DNA of 64,000 nt from Bacillota bacterium (GTDB lineage Bacteria > Bacillota > Clostridia > Acetivibrionales > DTU013): NCBI GenBank assembly GCA_023435745.1, contig JAEZMD010000007.1:62001-126000 (forward strand), given 5' to 3'. The notes below the pieces were generated by a model. That model did no database searches, was not told where the DNA came from, and saw only the letters and a list, made by a program, of their open reading frames with translations. Of the stretch, positions 43,780-51,506 are shown one piece after another (position 1 is the stretch's first letter; every line of letters begins with the position of its first letter). Made by a program: the position numbers and the translations under genes.

Positions 43780-44496
43780 TTAATAAGGCATTTGCTCACC
43801 CATATAATTAATAAACGGTATATCCAGGCTGATATCTTTTTTCTTTTCAATGATATCCCATATGCCTTTGGAAGGAATACTGGCTGAAATCTCTGCATTT
43901 TCAACGCCCATTACCGTATCCATTCTGCCTGGGTGGACCATATATACCCGTATGTCTTTTGTATCATCATGAGCCTGCAAGTAATTGAGTATTTTTTGCG
44001 TGTACATATTGAGTGCTATTTTAGAGCCCGAATAGGCTATGTAATGGCTTCCTTCCTTCTTCAGCCTTGCTCCCTCGGAAGTAATATTCACAATACACCT
44101 GTCTTTGCCTTTATACAAAAGCGGCATAAATTCCTTCAGTACCCTTACAGGCCCAAAAGTATTTATCTCAAAGGTCTTTGAAAACTTATCAAGATCCATA
44201 TCCGTGATGGGATCCCCTTTGAAGTATTTGGTCTCTAGCAGTACGGCCGCGTTATTTACTACAACATCTATTGCATCAAACGAGAGCTTTATTCTTTCCG
44301 AGGCGGCTTTAACCGAATCATAATCCGATACATCCATTGATTCCATGTACAGCTTTTCTCCATACACTTCTTTTAGCTGAAAAAGCTCATCTCCGGGATT
44401 GCGATACGTGGCAATAATTTTATGCCCTCTCTGCAAACCGTCTTTTACGAGTTCAACTCCTAGCCCTCTGTTAGCGCCTGTTATAAGTATTCTCAT
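43780..44496 (-). CDS. SDR family NAD(P)-dependent oxidoreductase (2)
   Basis: The 238-residue protein starts MRILITGANRGLG (cofactor motif TGANRGLG). It has NNAA, Ser in NITSEGARL and catalytic Tyr-Lys in YIAYSGSKIALN. It resembles the SDR at 34878. The ATG at 44496 lies seven bases after GGAGG. It is the first gene after the LacI regulator. A promoter inside the 3' end of lacI (44548-44577) and an AACACGTGTT palindrome (44517-44526) stand just upstream, so it probably heads a LacI-controlled operon with the VOC genes. Substrate unknown. Confidence 0.87.
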   Translation of the reverse strand: MRILITGANRGLGVELVKDGLQRGHKIIATYRNPGDELFQLKEVYGEKLYMESMDVSDYDSVKAASERIKLSFDAIDVVVNNAAVLLETKYFKGDPITDMDLDKFSKTFEINTFGPVRVLKEFMPLLYKGKDRCIVNITSEGARLKKEGSHYIAYSGSKIALNMYTQKILNYLQAHDDTKDIRVYMVHPGRMDTVMGVENAEISASIPSKGIWDIIEKKKDISLDIPFINYMGEQMPY

Positions 44497-44516
44497 TATC
44501 ATTCCTCCCATGAATT

Positions 44517-44526
44517 AACACGTGTT
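44517..44526. promoter_or_regulatory. probable LacI-family operator AACACGTGTT (upstream of SDR)
   Basis: A perfect 10-base palindrome, AACACGTGTT, lies about 20 bases downstream of the SDR promoter and is identical to the one in the lacI leader (45656-45665). Two copies at the two promoters flanking the lacI gene make it the likely binding site of that regulator. Confidence 0.7.
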
Positions 44527-44547
44527 TATTTTTCGCTAAAAAAATGT

Positions 44548-44577
44548 ATCATATTCGTTTACACGATTCTCTTTCAA
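44548..44577 (-). promoter_or_regulatory. sigma-A promoter of the SDR-VOC operon
   Basis: Minus-strand TTGAAA (44572-44577) and TATGAT (44548-44553) are 18 bases apart. The promoter overlaps the last codons of lacI and is followed by the AACACGTGTT operator. Confidence 0.6.
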
Positions 44578-45592
44578 TGAAAACAGTCTCATTTTCAAAT
44601 CTGACCGGAAGCATATTTTCGCCCTTTTCAATAGCTTCTATCAGCGCAACCGTAATTTCTCTGTAAATTTCTGCGAAGTCTACTTTAAATGTTGTCAGAG
44701 GCGGTTTGATATACTGGCTCAAGATGTGATCATCGATACCTATTACCGAAATATCACCAGGTATTTTCAAACCGAACTCATTGAGTGCATTAACCGCTCC
44801 AAATGCGACACTGTCATTTGCGGCACATACTGCTGTTGGTAATTCAGTTGCATTTATCAAAAAATTTTTCATTTGCTTGTAGCCGCTTTCTTTTGAAAAA
44901 ACTCCGGGAATGATCCAATACTTATCAATATTTGAAATGTTCTTTTCAATTCCGATTGAGAAGCCCTTATTCCTCAGAACCCCTGAGTACATGCTCGGGT
45001 CCCCGTTTATAACGGCGATCTTCCTGTGGTTTAAGCTTGCTATATAGTCAACGGCATTCGTTGCAGTCCTGATACATTCGTAGTTGGCTATAACAAGATT
45101 TTTTTCATTCCGGCCATTGAAATCATAGTCAACGACACCGATTAAAAATCCTTCCGTAACAAGTTCCTCCAGCAGAGGTTCGCTACCTGCCACCCCCTTG
45201 AATATTCCTGCATCTATACGCTGTTGGCGAAAAACATCCTTAACTGTTTTTATGGTTGCTTCATCGGAAGTATCCGAAATAATGTAAGAGAGCACATGAT
45301 ATCCATACATTGCTGCGTTTTCTATAACGGCAGCTATATAATATGTATTGAGCAGGTTCTCAGTAACTGCGCCGGATGAAATAAAAAACAAGCCAATTGT
45401 ATTTGTTCTTTTCCCTTTTAATGCCTGTGCGGATATATTCGGACTATAGTTATATTCTTCAATTATGCTTAAAACATGATCTCGAGTTTTTTTAGGTACA
45501 TTAGGATAATTATTGATCACTCTGCTTACAGTACTTCTGGAAACACCGGCCAGCTTAGCTATACTCTCGCTATTAATCATTGAATTACTCAT
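44549..45592 (-). CDS. LacI-family transcriptional regulator (1)
   Basis: The 347-residue protein has an N-terminal helix-turn-helix (SIAKLAGVSRSTVSRVINNY), hinge SPNISAQALKGKRTN and a periplasmic-binding-like effector domain. The ATG at 45592 has GAGG eight bases upstream; the longer frame (45625) does not. AACACGTGTT palindromes lie in its own leader and after its stop codon, before the SDR gene. It therefore probably represses itself and the SDR-VOC-ABC-GH operon. The effector is presumably a sugar from arabinosides. Confidence 0.93.
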   Translation of the reverse strand: MSNSMINSESIAKLAGVSRSTVSRVINNYPNVPKKTRDHVLSIIEEYNYSPNISAQALKGKRTNTIGLFFISSGAVTENLLNTYYIAAVIENAAMYGYHVLSYIISDTSDEATIKTVKDVFRQQRIDAGIFKGVAGSEPLLEELVTEGFLIGVVDYDFNGRNEKNLVIANYECIRTATNAVDYIASLNHRKIAVINGDPSMYSGVLRNKGFSIGIEKNISNIDKYWIIPGVFSKESGYKQMKNFLINATELPTAVCAANDSVAFGAVNALNEFGLKIPGDISVIGIDDHILSQYIKPPLTTFKVDFAEIYREITVALIEAIEKGENMLPVRFENETVFIERESCKRI

Positions 45593-45655
45593 GGAACAAG
45601 CCTCATTTCTATCATGCCAGCTCAATCATTGATTAATCCAGTCTTGGAGTCCATA

Positions 45656-45665
45656 AACACGTGTT
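45656..45665. promoter_or_regulatory. probable LacI-family operator AACACGTGTT (lacI leader)
   Basis: This perfect palindrome lies downstream of the lacI promoter at 45683-45711, between the start of transcription and the gene. It is identical to the site at 44517-44526, consistent with autoregulation. Confidence 0.7.
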
Positions 45666-45682
45666 AAATTTTGTATGATTTT

Positions 45683-45711
45683 AGTTTATCACATGTATTG
45701 AAAAAAATCAA
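45683..45711 (-). promoter_or_regulatory. sigma-A promoter of lacI (1)
   Basis: Minus-strand TTGATT (45706-45711) and TAAACT (45683-45688) are 17 bases apart, about 90 bases before the lacI ATG. The operator AACACGTGTT follows 17 bases after the -10 element. Confidence 0.6.
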
Positions 45712-45806
45712 CACTTTTTTAAAATTCCTATGAATTCCTTGGAGTCCCTTAGAATTCCTCAAATTTCACTGGCCTTCCTCTGACCTTGTCTAAATAGAAA
45801 ATGAAC

Positions 45807-45841
45807 AAGGCGTGCAGCTGTTATTCCTATATGCACGCCTT
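45807..45841 (-). terminator. terminator after the GarR-type reductase gene
   Basis: A 10-bp stem, AAGGCGTGCA / TGCACGCCTT (45807-45816 with 45832-45841), has a 15-base loop. On the minus strand it is followed by GTTCATTTTCTATTT. It ends the GntR-transketolase-reductase operon before the lacI promoter. Confidence 0.75.
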
Positions 45842-45860
45842 ATATATCTGTTTGCTATTC

Positions 45861-46751
45861 TTATTTTTTTACCTCAATTCCGGCCATCTTTTCATAGAAT
45901 TGAACGATTCCGCTGTGATCCAGCCCTGCTTTGCCATCCACCTTCAATGCCTGCATGGTCTCCAATATCTGGCTTGTCAACGGTACCGGCACGCCTACCT
46001 CATGCGCTGTATCCATCGCATTCATCAGATCCTTTATGTGCAGCTCTATACGGAAACCCGGCTTAAAGTTTCTGTTGAGCACCATTGGCGCCTTTGCATC
46101 TAAAACCGTACTTCCGGCAAGTCCGCCTCTGATGGCTTGATATACCTTTTCCGGGTTGACGCCGGCCTTTGTAGCCAGTACCATAGCCTCCGACATTGCG
46201 GCAATATTCAAAGCAACAATGATCTGGTTGGCAAGCTTTGTCATATTTCCGCTTCCAATTTCACCTATCAGGACGACTGAACTTCCCATGACCTTCAATA
46301 CGCTCTCCACTTTTTCAAAAGCGTCCTGCGGACCTCCTACCATTATGGAAAGAGTACCGTCGATTGCTTTGGGTTCACCACCGCTGACCGGCGCGTCCAA
46401 CATAATTCCTCCGGCTTTCTTGAGCTCCTCTGCAATTTCCTTTGAAGCAAGAGGGGCTATTGAACTCATATCCACCAGTATGGTACCCGCCTTAATTCCT
46501 TCGGCTACTCCGTTTTTGCCCAGAACAGCTTCCTTCACATGCGGTGAATTAGGCAGCATCGTAATGATGAGATCGGTTTTTTGAGCTACATCCTTCGGTG
46601 AGCTTCCCTGTTCGGCTCCCGCTGCTGTTAATTCATCTGCAGCCGCTTTTACAATATCATACACGACCAAAGAGTAACCTGCCTTCAGCAGGTTCTTTGC
46701 CATCGGCTTTCCCATTATTCCAAGACCGATAAATCCTACTTTATTAAACAT
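45861..46751 (-). CDS. 3-hydroxyisobutyrate dehydrogenase family reductase (GarR/LtnD-like)
   Basis: The 296-residue protein starts MFNKVGFIGLGIMGKPMAKN (Rossmann motif). It has DAPVSGGEPKAIDGTLSIMV and catalytic Lys in GNMTKLANQIIVALN near 170. Family members oxidise or reduce beta-hydroxyacids, including tartronate semialdehyde (GarR) and four-carbon sugar acids (LtnD). The ATG at 46751 is seven bases after GGAGG. It is the last gene of the GntR-transketolase operon. A tetronate or glycerate-type substrate would fit the four-carbon theme nearby (inference). Confidence 0.87.
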   Translation of the reverse strand: MFNKVGFIGLGIMGKPMAKNLLKAGYSLVVYDIVKAAADELTAAGAEQGSSPKDVAQKTDLIITMLPNSPHVKEAVLGKNGVAEGIKAGTILVDMSSIAPLASKEIAEELKKAGGIMLDAPVSGGEPKAIDGTLSIMVGGPQDAFEKVESVLKVMGSSVVLIGEIGSGNMTKLANQIIVALNIAAMSEAMVLATKAGVNPEKVYQAIRGGLAGSTVLDAKAPMVLNRNFKPGFRIELHIKDLMNAMDTAHEVGVPVPLTSQILETMQALKVDGKAGLDHSGIVQFYEKMAGIEVKK

Positions 46752-46788
46752 TGTATTTCCTCCGGTTCCCACATTAATTTTTACATAC

Positions 46789-47760
46789 CTATTTATTCAA
46801 CATTTTCCTGACTTTTTCCGCTATATCATGATCTGTGAGCGCATAATGCTCAAGCAATTCCTCATAAGTATACGCTGACTGGCCAAATACATCCTGTATT
46901 GCCACAACTTCTATCGGAACTGCTTTACCACGCAAAGCATAGGTGATTGCGCTGGCCAATCCTCCGATACAGCTGTGCTCTTCAGCCGTAACGACGCCTT
47001 TCATCCCCGCAGCCAGATCATTGATCGCCTCTTCATCCAACGGCTTTAATGTACTCACATTGACTACTCTTACCGAAACGCCTTCTTTTTCAAGGGTTTC
47101 AGCAGCCTTTAAAGCCATTGATACCATCATGCCGATCGCGAATATTGTTATATCCTTTCCTTCCTTTAATACATAAGGCTTTCCGAGCTTGAACTCCTGA
47201 TCCTCCGGAAAAATTTCAGGCATATCATTTCTTATAATCCTCACATAGACCGGTCCGTCATATTCCGTAATCGCTCTTGTAACTTTTTTCATTTCAATGG
47301 CGTCACAAGGAGCGATAACCGTCATGTTCGGAATGGCTCTCATGATAGCAATGTCCTCCACCGACTGATGAGTGGCTCCGTCGCCGAAGTCGGACAACCC
47401 CGAGCTTGAACCGATGATCTTTACGTTCAGCCCTCCCGTACAAATGCTTTGGCGGATCTGATCGAACGGACGTCCTGACGCAAAAACCGCAAAAGTATTT
47501 GCAAATGGGATTTTTCCCGTCAGTGAAAGCCCTGCAGCAAATGAAATCATGTTTGCTTCCGCAATACCCATTTCAAAATACCGTTCAGGGAATTCCTGCT
47601 GGAACTCATACGTCATGGTTGATTTTCCTAGATCTGCCTCCAGCACTACTATATCCTTGTTTTCCTTACCTAATTCAATCAGGGTTTCCCCATATACCTT
47701 TCTCTGGTTGCTGAGCTTTATATCCCGCTCATTGTTGCCCCCCGCGTTATCCATAGCCAT
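46789..47760 (-). CDS. transketolase, C-terminal subunit
   Basis: The 323-residue protein corresponds to the pyrimidine-binding and C-terminal domains of transketolase. It has the catalytic-Glu region MGIAEANMISFAAGLS, SSGLSDFGDGATHQ and PVYVRIIRNDMPEI. It works with the N-terminal subunit encoded 13 bases upstream; together they bind thiamine diphosphate and transfer two-carbon ketol units. AAAGGAG precedes the ATG. Split transketolases are often dedicated to a specific sugar pathway (apulose 4-phosphate in apiose breakdown is one known case). Confidence 0.93.
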   Translation of the reverse strand: MAMDNAGGNNERDIKLSNQRKVYGETLIELGKENKDIVVLEADLGKSTMTYEFQQEFPERYFEMGIAEANMISFAAGLSLTGKIPFANTFAVFASGRPFDQIRQSICTGGLNVKIIGSSSGLSDFGDGATHQSVEDIAIMRAIPNMTVIAPCDAIEMKKVTRAITEYDGPVYVRIIRNDMPEIFPEDQEFKLGKPYVLKEGKDITIFAIGMMVSMALKAAETLEKEGVSVRVVNVSTLKPLDEEAINDLAAGMKGVVTAEEHSCIGGLASAITYALRGKAVPIEVVAIQDVFGQSAYTYEELLEHYALTDHDIAEKVRKMLNK

Positions 47761-47773
47761 ATCTGCAGCTCCT

Positions 47774-48589
47774 TTACATTAAACTTTTACAAGCCTGATC
47801 GTACTGTTCTTGCGTCAAAGATCCATTATGAAATGCAACATTATTTTCCGCACAACATATCCCTTTTCCCTTAACCGTATTAGCAATAATAACGGTGGGC
47901 TTCCCTTTAACCTTTTCTGCTTTATCCAGAGCATCTATGATTTGTTCGATATCATGCCCGTCGATTTCGATAACATTCCAGTTAAATGCTTCCCATTTCT
48001 CCTTCAAAGGATTTGTATCGAAGCGTTCAACGATAGCTCCTGTGGCCTGCAGCCTATTGCGGTCCAGAATTACCGTCAGATTGTCAAGCTTATAATTAGC
48101 CGCAGACATGGCAGCTTCCCAGATCTGGCCTTCGGCTATTTCACCGTCGCCCACTATACAGTAAACCCTGTACGATTTTTCGTCCAGCTTTGCTCCTGCC
48201 GCAATCCCGCAGGATATCGACAGGCCTTGCCCCAATGAACCCGTATTGGCTTCTATGCCCGGAGTCTTTCTCATATCCGGATGGCCCTGAAGCATGGATC
48301 CTAACTTTTTTAATCCTGCCAATTCCTCTTCGCGGAAATAACCGCACATGCCAAGCGCGGCATACTGCACTATCGCCGCATGTCCCTTGCTGAAAATCAA
48401 CCTGTCCCTGTCCTCCCAATGCGGATTCTTTGGATCATGCCTCATTTTTTGAAAGTAAAGCACGGATACAACGTCGGCAATTGAACAGGAACCTCCGAAA
48501 TGGCCTGTCTTGTCTGGTCCTACCATTTTTACGATGTCGAGCCGGACTGCCTTTGCCTTTTTGCTGAGCCCTTCAATGGAGCTGTTCAT
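47774..48589 (-). CDS. transketolase, N-terminal subunit
   Basis: The 271-residue protein has the thiamine-diphosphate motif GDGEIAEGQIWEAAMSAANY ending in Asn (DRN), GHFGGSCSIADVVSVLYF at the N-terminus and NTGSLGQGLSISCGIA. It is the PP-binding half of a split transketolase and pairs with the next gene. It follows the GntR regulator by 30 bases, so it is probably controlled by it. The reaction likely links a pathway ketose phosphate to the pentose phosphate pool. Confidence 0.94.
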   Translation of the reverse strand: MNSSIEGLSKKAKAVRLDIVKMVGPDKTGHFGGSCSIADVVSVLYFQKMRHDPKNPHWEDRDRLIFSKGHAAIVQYAALGMCGYFREEELAGLKKLGSMLQGHPDMRKTPGIEANTGSLGQGLSISCGIAAGAKLDEKSYRVYCIVGDGEIAEGQIWEAAMSAANYKLDNLTVILDRNRLQATGAIVERFDTNPLKEKWEAFNWNVIEIDGHDIEQIIDALDKAEKVKGKPTVIIANTVKGKGICCAENNVAFHNGSLTQEQYDQACKSLM

Positions 48590-48619
48590 AATATCAATCC
48601 TTTCTTGTGTGATGTAGTA

Positions 48620-49327
48620 CTACTTGACTTCTTCCGTTACCAACACTTTTTTAACCTTGCTCATCGTTGAATCAATATGTTCCTTCATAAGCTCGGCAGA
48701 TAATTTGTCATCCTTGCTTTTTATGGCTTCAAGAATTTTTTTATGGTAGTATATGCCTCCCTCATAGCCTGTTAATCCGACAATTTCTTCCATTGATTTT
48801 TTTAGCATATCCGACAGTATTGCATTCACTTTTATGATAACGTTATTATGAGTAGCGATAGCCATAGCATAGTGGAAATTCAAATCCTGGGCCGAAAACA
48901 ACTGTTTATCGCCCTGACTGTCTTCCATTTTTTTTATGATATTGGTCATTCTCTCAATATCATGCTCATCAGCCCGTTTGGATACCAGCCTGGCGCTTTC
49001 GACCTCGATAATATTTCTGAATTCAAGCATCTCAAGCACATTTGGCCTTTCAATCGTCAATATGGGAAGTAAAGTATCGAAATAGTCACTGGGAATGATC
49101 TCAGAAACAAAAGTCCCCTCTCCCCTCTTTATGATTAAAACTCCCATCCCCACAAGGCGGTGAATTGCTTCTCTCACCGAGACCCTGCTCACTTCAAAAA
49201 GATCCACAAGTTCAAGCTCACCGGGTATTTTCGAACCCGGTGACCATTCCCCTGATACTATTTGATCCTTCATCTGCTCAAATACTTCATCACTGACTCT
49301 TTTTTTCTCAATTGCTTTAATAGACAT
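48620..49327 (-). CDS. GntR-family regulator, FadR/FCD subfamily
   Basis: The 235-residue protein has an N-terminal winged helix (EQMKDQIVSGEWSPGSKIPG, VSRVSVREAIHRLVGMG) and an all-helical FCD effector domain with DLNFHYAMA and later His residues that usually bind a metal and an organic acid. FadR-type regulators often sense sugar acids. It leads the transketolase operon and has palindromes in its promoter (49425-49441, 49440-49454), so autoregulation is likely. GAGG precedes the ATG. Confidence 0.92.
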   Translation of the reverse strand: MSIKAIEKKRVSDEVFEQMKDQIVSGEWSPGSKIPGELELVDLFEVSRVSVREAIHRLVGMGVLIIKRGEGTFVSEIIPSDYFDTLLPILTIERPNVLEMLEFRNIIEVESARLVSKRADEHDIERMTNIIKKMEDSQGDKQLFSAQDLNFHYAMAIATHNNVIIKVNAILSDMLKKSMEEIVGLTGYEGGIYYHKKILEAIKSKDDKLSAELMKEHIDSTMSKVKKVLVTEEVK

Positions 49328-49424
49328 TGATTACCTCTTGTCAAAACGACCTAATTCAAATAAATTCTCTCGTTGTAGTAAAGATTTTTTTATCTGTTGA
49401 GCTTCAACGAGGCCGACTCGTTAT

Positions 49425-49454
49425 ATGATGTATTACATCATAACACAATGTTAT
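49425..49454. promoter_or_regulatory. probable GntR/FadR operator at the transketolase-operon promoter
   Basis: ATGATGTA-T-TACATCAT (49425-49441) is a perfect 17-base palindrome. It overlaps a second one, ATAACA-CAA-TGTTAT (49440-49454). A minus-strand TTGACA stands at 49470-49475, with TAACAT 17 bases or TATAAC 15 bases downstream as -10. The palindromes cover the -10 and start region. No gene is present in 49328-49555. Confidence 0.6.
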
Positions 49455-49504
49455 AATATTTATATCTAATTGTCAAGCAGCATTTTTTGATTCATCACCG
49501 CTTA

Positions 49505-49530
49505 CAAAAAATAGTTAAGATCCTTAATAT
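49505..49530 (-). terminator. weak terminator after the second sugar operon
   Basis: A short stem, TTAAG/CTTAA, with a 3-base loop is followed on the minus strand by CTATTTTTTG. It lies about 30 bases after the stop of the TIM-like gene. The stem is short, so it may be inefficient. Confidence 0.4.
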
Positions 49531-49555
49531 AGCATAATCATTTAGGTACAGGGAT

Positions 49556-50350
49556 TTATACTGTTTTACCCTTCCATAAGGGATATACCATGCGTATGAT
49601 CTTACTGAAATTCTCTGCATCCCATGCACTTCTTCCGATAAAAAGGCCATCAATTTCAGGCATTTGTATTAATTCCTCTGCATTCTGAGGATTCACACTG
49701 CCCCCATATAGAATAGGTATCTGTAACCCTGTCTTTTCACCAAACAGCTCAAAAAGAACTTTTCGTATTACTCCATGCTTTTGTGCAGCATACTCTTTGG
49801 TCGCGGGTATCCCATTGACACCAATAGCCCACACAGGCTCATAGGCAATCCATATTTGTTGTGCCTGTTTCTCGTTTACCCCATACAGGCCTATTTTTAT
49901 CTGAGTACTCAATATCTCGTCGCTTAAGTCATATTCCTTCTGTTCCAATGTCTCACCTATACATAGTAATGCTTTGAAGCCATGCTCCAAGGCACATCTT
50001 ACCTTAAGATTCGCCTGCAGGTCTGTCTCGCCCAGTACATGACGCCTTTCAGAATGCCCGATCTCCACAATGCTCACTCCGACTTCCTTCAGCATCAACG
50101 GAGATATCTCGCCGGTGAACTGTCCCCTATCCTCCCAGCCCATATTTTGCGCTCCCAGCAGTATCTTGCTTCCCTTCAGCTGCCTTCCTGCGCTCTCCAG
50201 CGTTGTGAAGGATGGTATGACGAACAATTCAAGATCGGTTTCGGGCATGCCTGCTGTCAGTAAATCCAATTCCTTCAAATAGCCAAGTGTCTCGGATATC
50301 GTCTTGTACATCTTGGTGTTTGTTCCAAGATATAGTTTTCTTTGTCTCAT
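49556..50350 (-). CDS. triosephosphate isomerase family protein (possible tetrulose-phosphate isomerase)
   Basis: The 264-residue TIM-barrel protein keeps the catalytic residues Asn11 and Lys13 (GTNTKMYKT), His99 (VEIGHSERR) and Glu171 (AYEPVWAIG), plus the phosphate loops YGGSVNPQNAEEL and GLFIGRSAW. It is a paralogue outside the glycolytic gene order, adjacent to rpiB- and dhaKL-like genes. In erythritol and threitol catabolism such TIM paralogues (EryH, LerI) isomerise L-erythrulose 1-phosphate to D-erythrulose 4-phosphate. That role, or interconversion of DHAP and glyceraldehyde 3-phosphate, is proposed here. The ATG at 50350 is eight bases after GGGGGAG. Confidence 0.9.
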   Translation of the reverse strand: MRQRKLYLGTNTKMYKTISETLGYLKELDLLTAGMPETDLELFVIPSFTTLESAGRQLKGSKILLGAQNMGWEDRGQFTGEISPLMLKEVGVSIVEIGHSERRHVLGETDLQANLKVRCALEHGFKALLCIGETLEQKEYDLSDEILSTQIKIGLYGVNEKQAQQIWIAYEPVWAIGVNGIPATKEYAAQKHGVIRKVLFELFGEKTGLQIPILYGGSVNPQNAEELIQMPEIDGLFIGRSAWDAENFSKIIRMVYPLWKGKTV

Positions 50351-50352
50351 CA

Positions 50353-50826
50353 CTAACACTCCCCCGACACTTTCAGGTTTTCAGATTCTATCTTCCTAAT
50401 TTCTTCCACCTTAGGAGTCGAAGGTCCATCCTTGAAGGTCAGAGTTATCCATTCACCCAGAATCTTCTTCGCCAGTTCATACCCTATAACCCGTTCACCC
50501 ATACAAATGACATTACAGTCATTGCTCAGTATCGACCGCTCTGCCGAAAAATTGTCATGACACAGCGCCGCCCGAATCCCATAGAATTTATTAGCTGTTA
50601 TAGACATTCCAATTCCTGTACCGCATACCAGTACACCTTTCTTGCTGTAACCGCTGTCTATGATCGCATTACATACCTTTGCTGCCACATTCGGGTAGTA
50701 AATGCTGTCTTCCTTGGAAAAACAACCGACATCCTCCACGTTTATACCTTTTTTCTTCAAAAAATCGACTAAAACATCTTTCATATCTACAGCCGCATTG
50801 TCGCAGCCTATCACTATCGTATCCAT
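50353..50826 (-). CDS. RpiB/LacAB-family sugar-phosphate isomerase (possible erythrose-4-phosphate isomerase)
   Basis: The 157-residue protein has the RpiB core VLVCGTGIGMSITANKF with catalytic Cys68. Two histidines of ribose-5-phosphate isomerase B are missing: GCDH is GCDN here (Asn10), and the ring-opening His99 of E. coli (RQHNDTNV) is Ser101 (ILSNDCNV). Loss of the ring-opening residue fits an open-chain four-carbon substrate, as for EryI or DerI, which convert D-erythrulose 4-phosphate to D-erythrose 4-phosphate (known families; assignment here inferred). It ends two bases before the TIM-like gene. Confidence 0.9.
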   Translation of the reverse strand: MDTIVIGCDNAAVDMKDVLVDFLKKKGINVEDVGCFSKEDSIYYPNVAAKVCNAIIDSGYSKKGVLVCGTGIGMSITANKFYGIRAALCHDNFSAERSILSNDCNVICMGERVIGYELAKKILGEWITLTFKDGPSTPKVEEIRKIESENLKVSGEC

Positions 50827-50830
50827 TAAC

Positions 50831-51478
50831 CTACTCCCCCTTCTGCTGTTCCATCCATTCCCTCATCGCCCTGAACATCAGATAAACACTTGTCGCTCCC
50901 GCATCCTGGTACCCTATCGCTCTTTCCATCAGCGACTTCGCCCGTCCGAATTTTGCAATATAATTCTTTGTCGCGTCCATACCCTGTTCCGCCGCTTTCT
51001 CTGCGGCCGCCAGCATCTCGGTGAAATCCTTGCCTGCTGCTGCATATTCACTCATTGCAATGCACGCCGGCTCGAATGCATCTACCATTGTCTTGTCTCC
51101 AGGCTCGGCTTTCCCACGCTGTTTTATTACTGCAAGGCTCTTTTCCATAATCTGAGCAAAACTAACGGTTGTCAATTCGTCAATCGTATCTGCGCCTTTT
51201 ATGCCTCCCAGGAAAATTGAACTGAATATGACTCCCGATGCGCCTCCCATTGAGTTGAGCATTGCCATACCAATTTCCCTGAACATATCGTTTATGCTTC
51301 CAAATTCCTTTGCTTCGAGCACGCTCTTCACTTTGAGAAATCCGGTCTCCATACCGATGCCGTGATCCCCGTCACCTATTTTTGAATCCACTTGTGTAAG
51401 GTATGGCTTGCTTTCAATTATTTTACCGGCGAGATATATCAACATTTCTTTTGTTTGAATAATATTAAGCCGCTCCAT
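50831..51478 (-). CDS. dhaL: dihydroxyacetone kinase subunit L (DhaL)
   Basis: The 215-residue helical protein has the nucleotide-Mg motif DSKIGDGDHGIGMETGF near 30-45, SMGGASGVIFSS and GDKTMVDAFEP. DhaL carries the ADP/ATP used by DhaK. No PTS-type DhaM is present in the window, so the phosphate donor may be ATP directly or a distant DhaM. It lies between dhaK (28 bases) and the rpiB-like gene (4 bases). In tetrulose pathways this pair phosphorylates L- or D-erythrulose. Confidence 0.93.
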   Translation of the reverse strand: MERLNIIQTKEMLIYLAGKIIESKPYLTQVDSKIGDGDHGIGMETGFLKVKSVLEAKEFGSINDMFREIGMAMLNSMGGASGVIFSSIFLGGIKGADTIDELTTVSFAQIMEKSLAVIKQRGKAEPGDKTMVDAFEPACIAMSEYAAAGKDFTEMLAAAEKAAEQGMDATKNYIAKFGRAKSLMERAIGYQDAGATSVYLMFRAMREWMEQQKGE

Positions 51479-51506
51479 TAAATCCTCTCCCCGCTACATT
51501 CAATTA

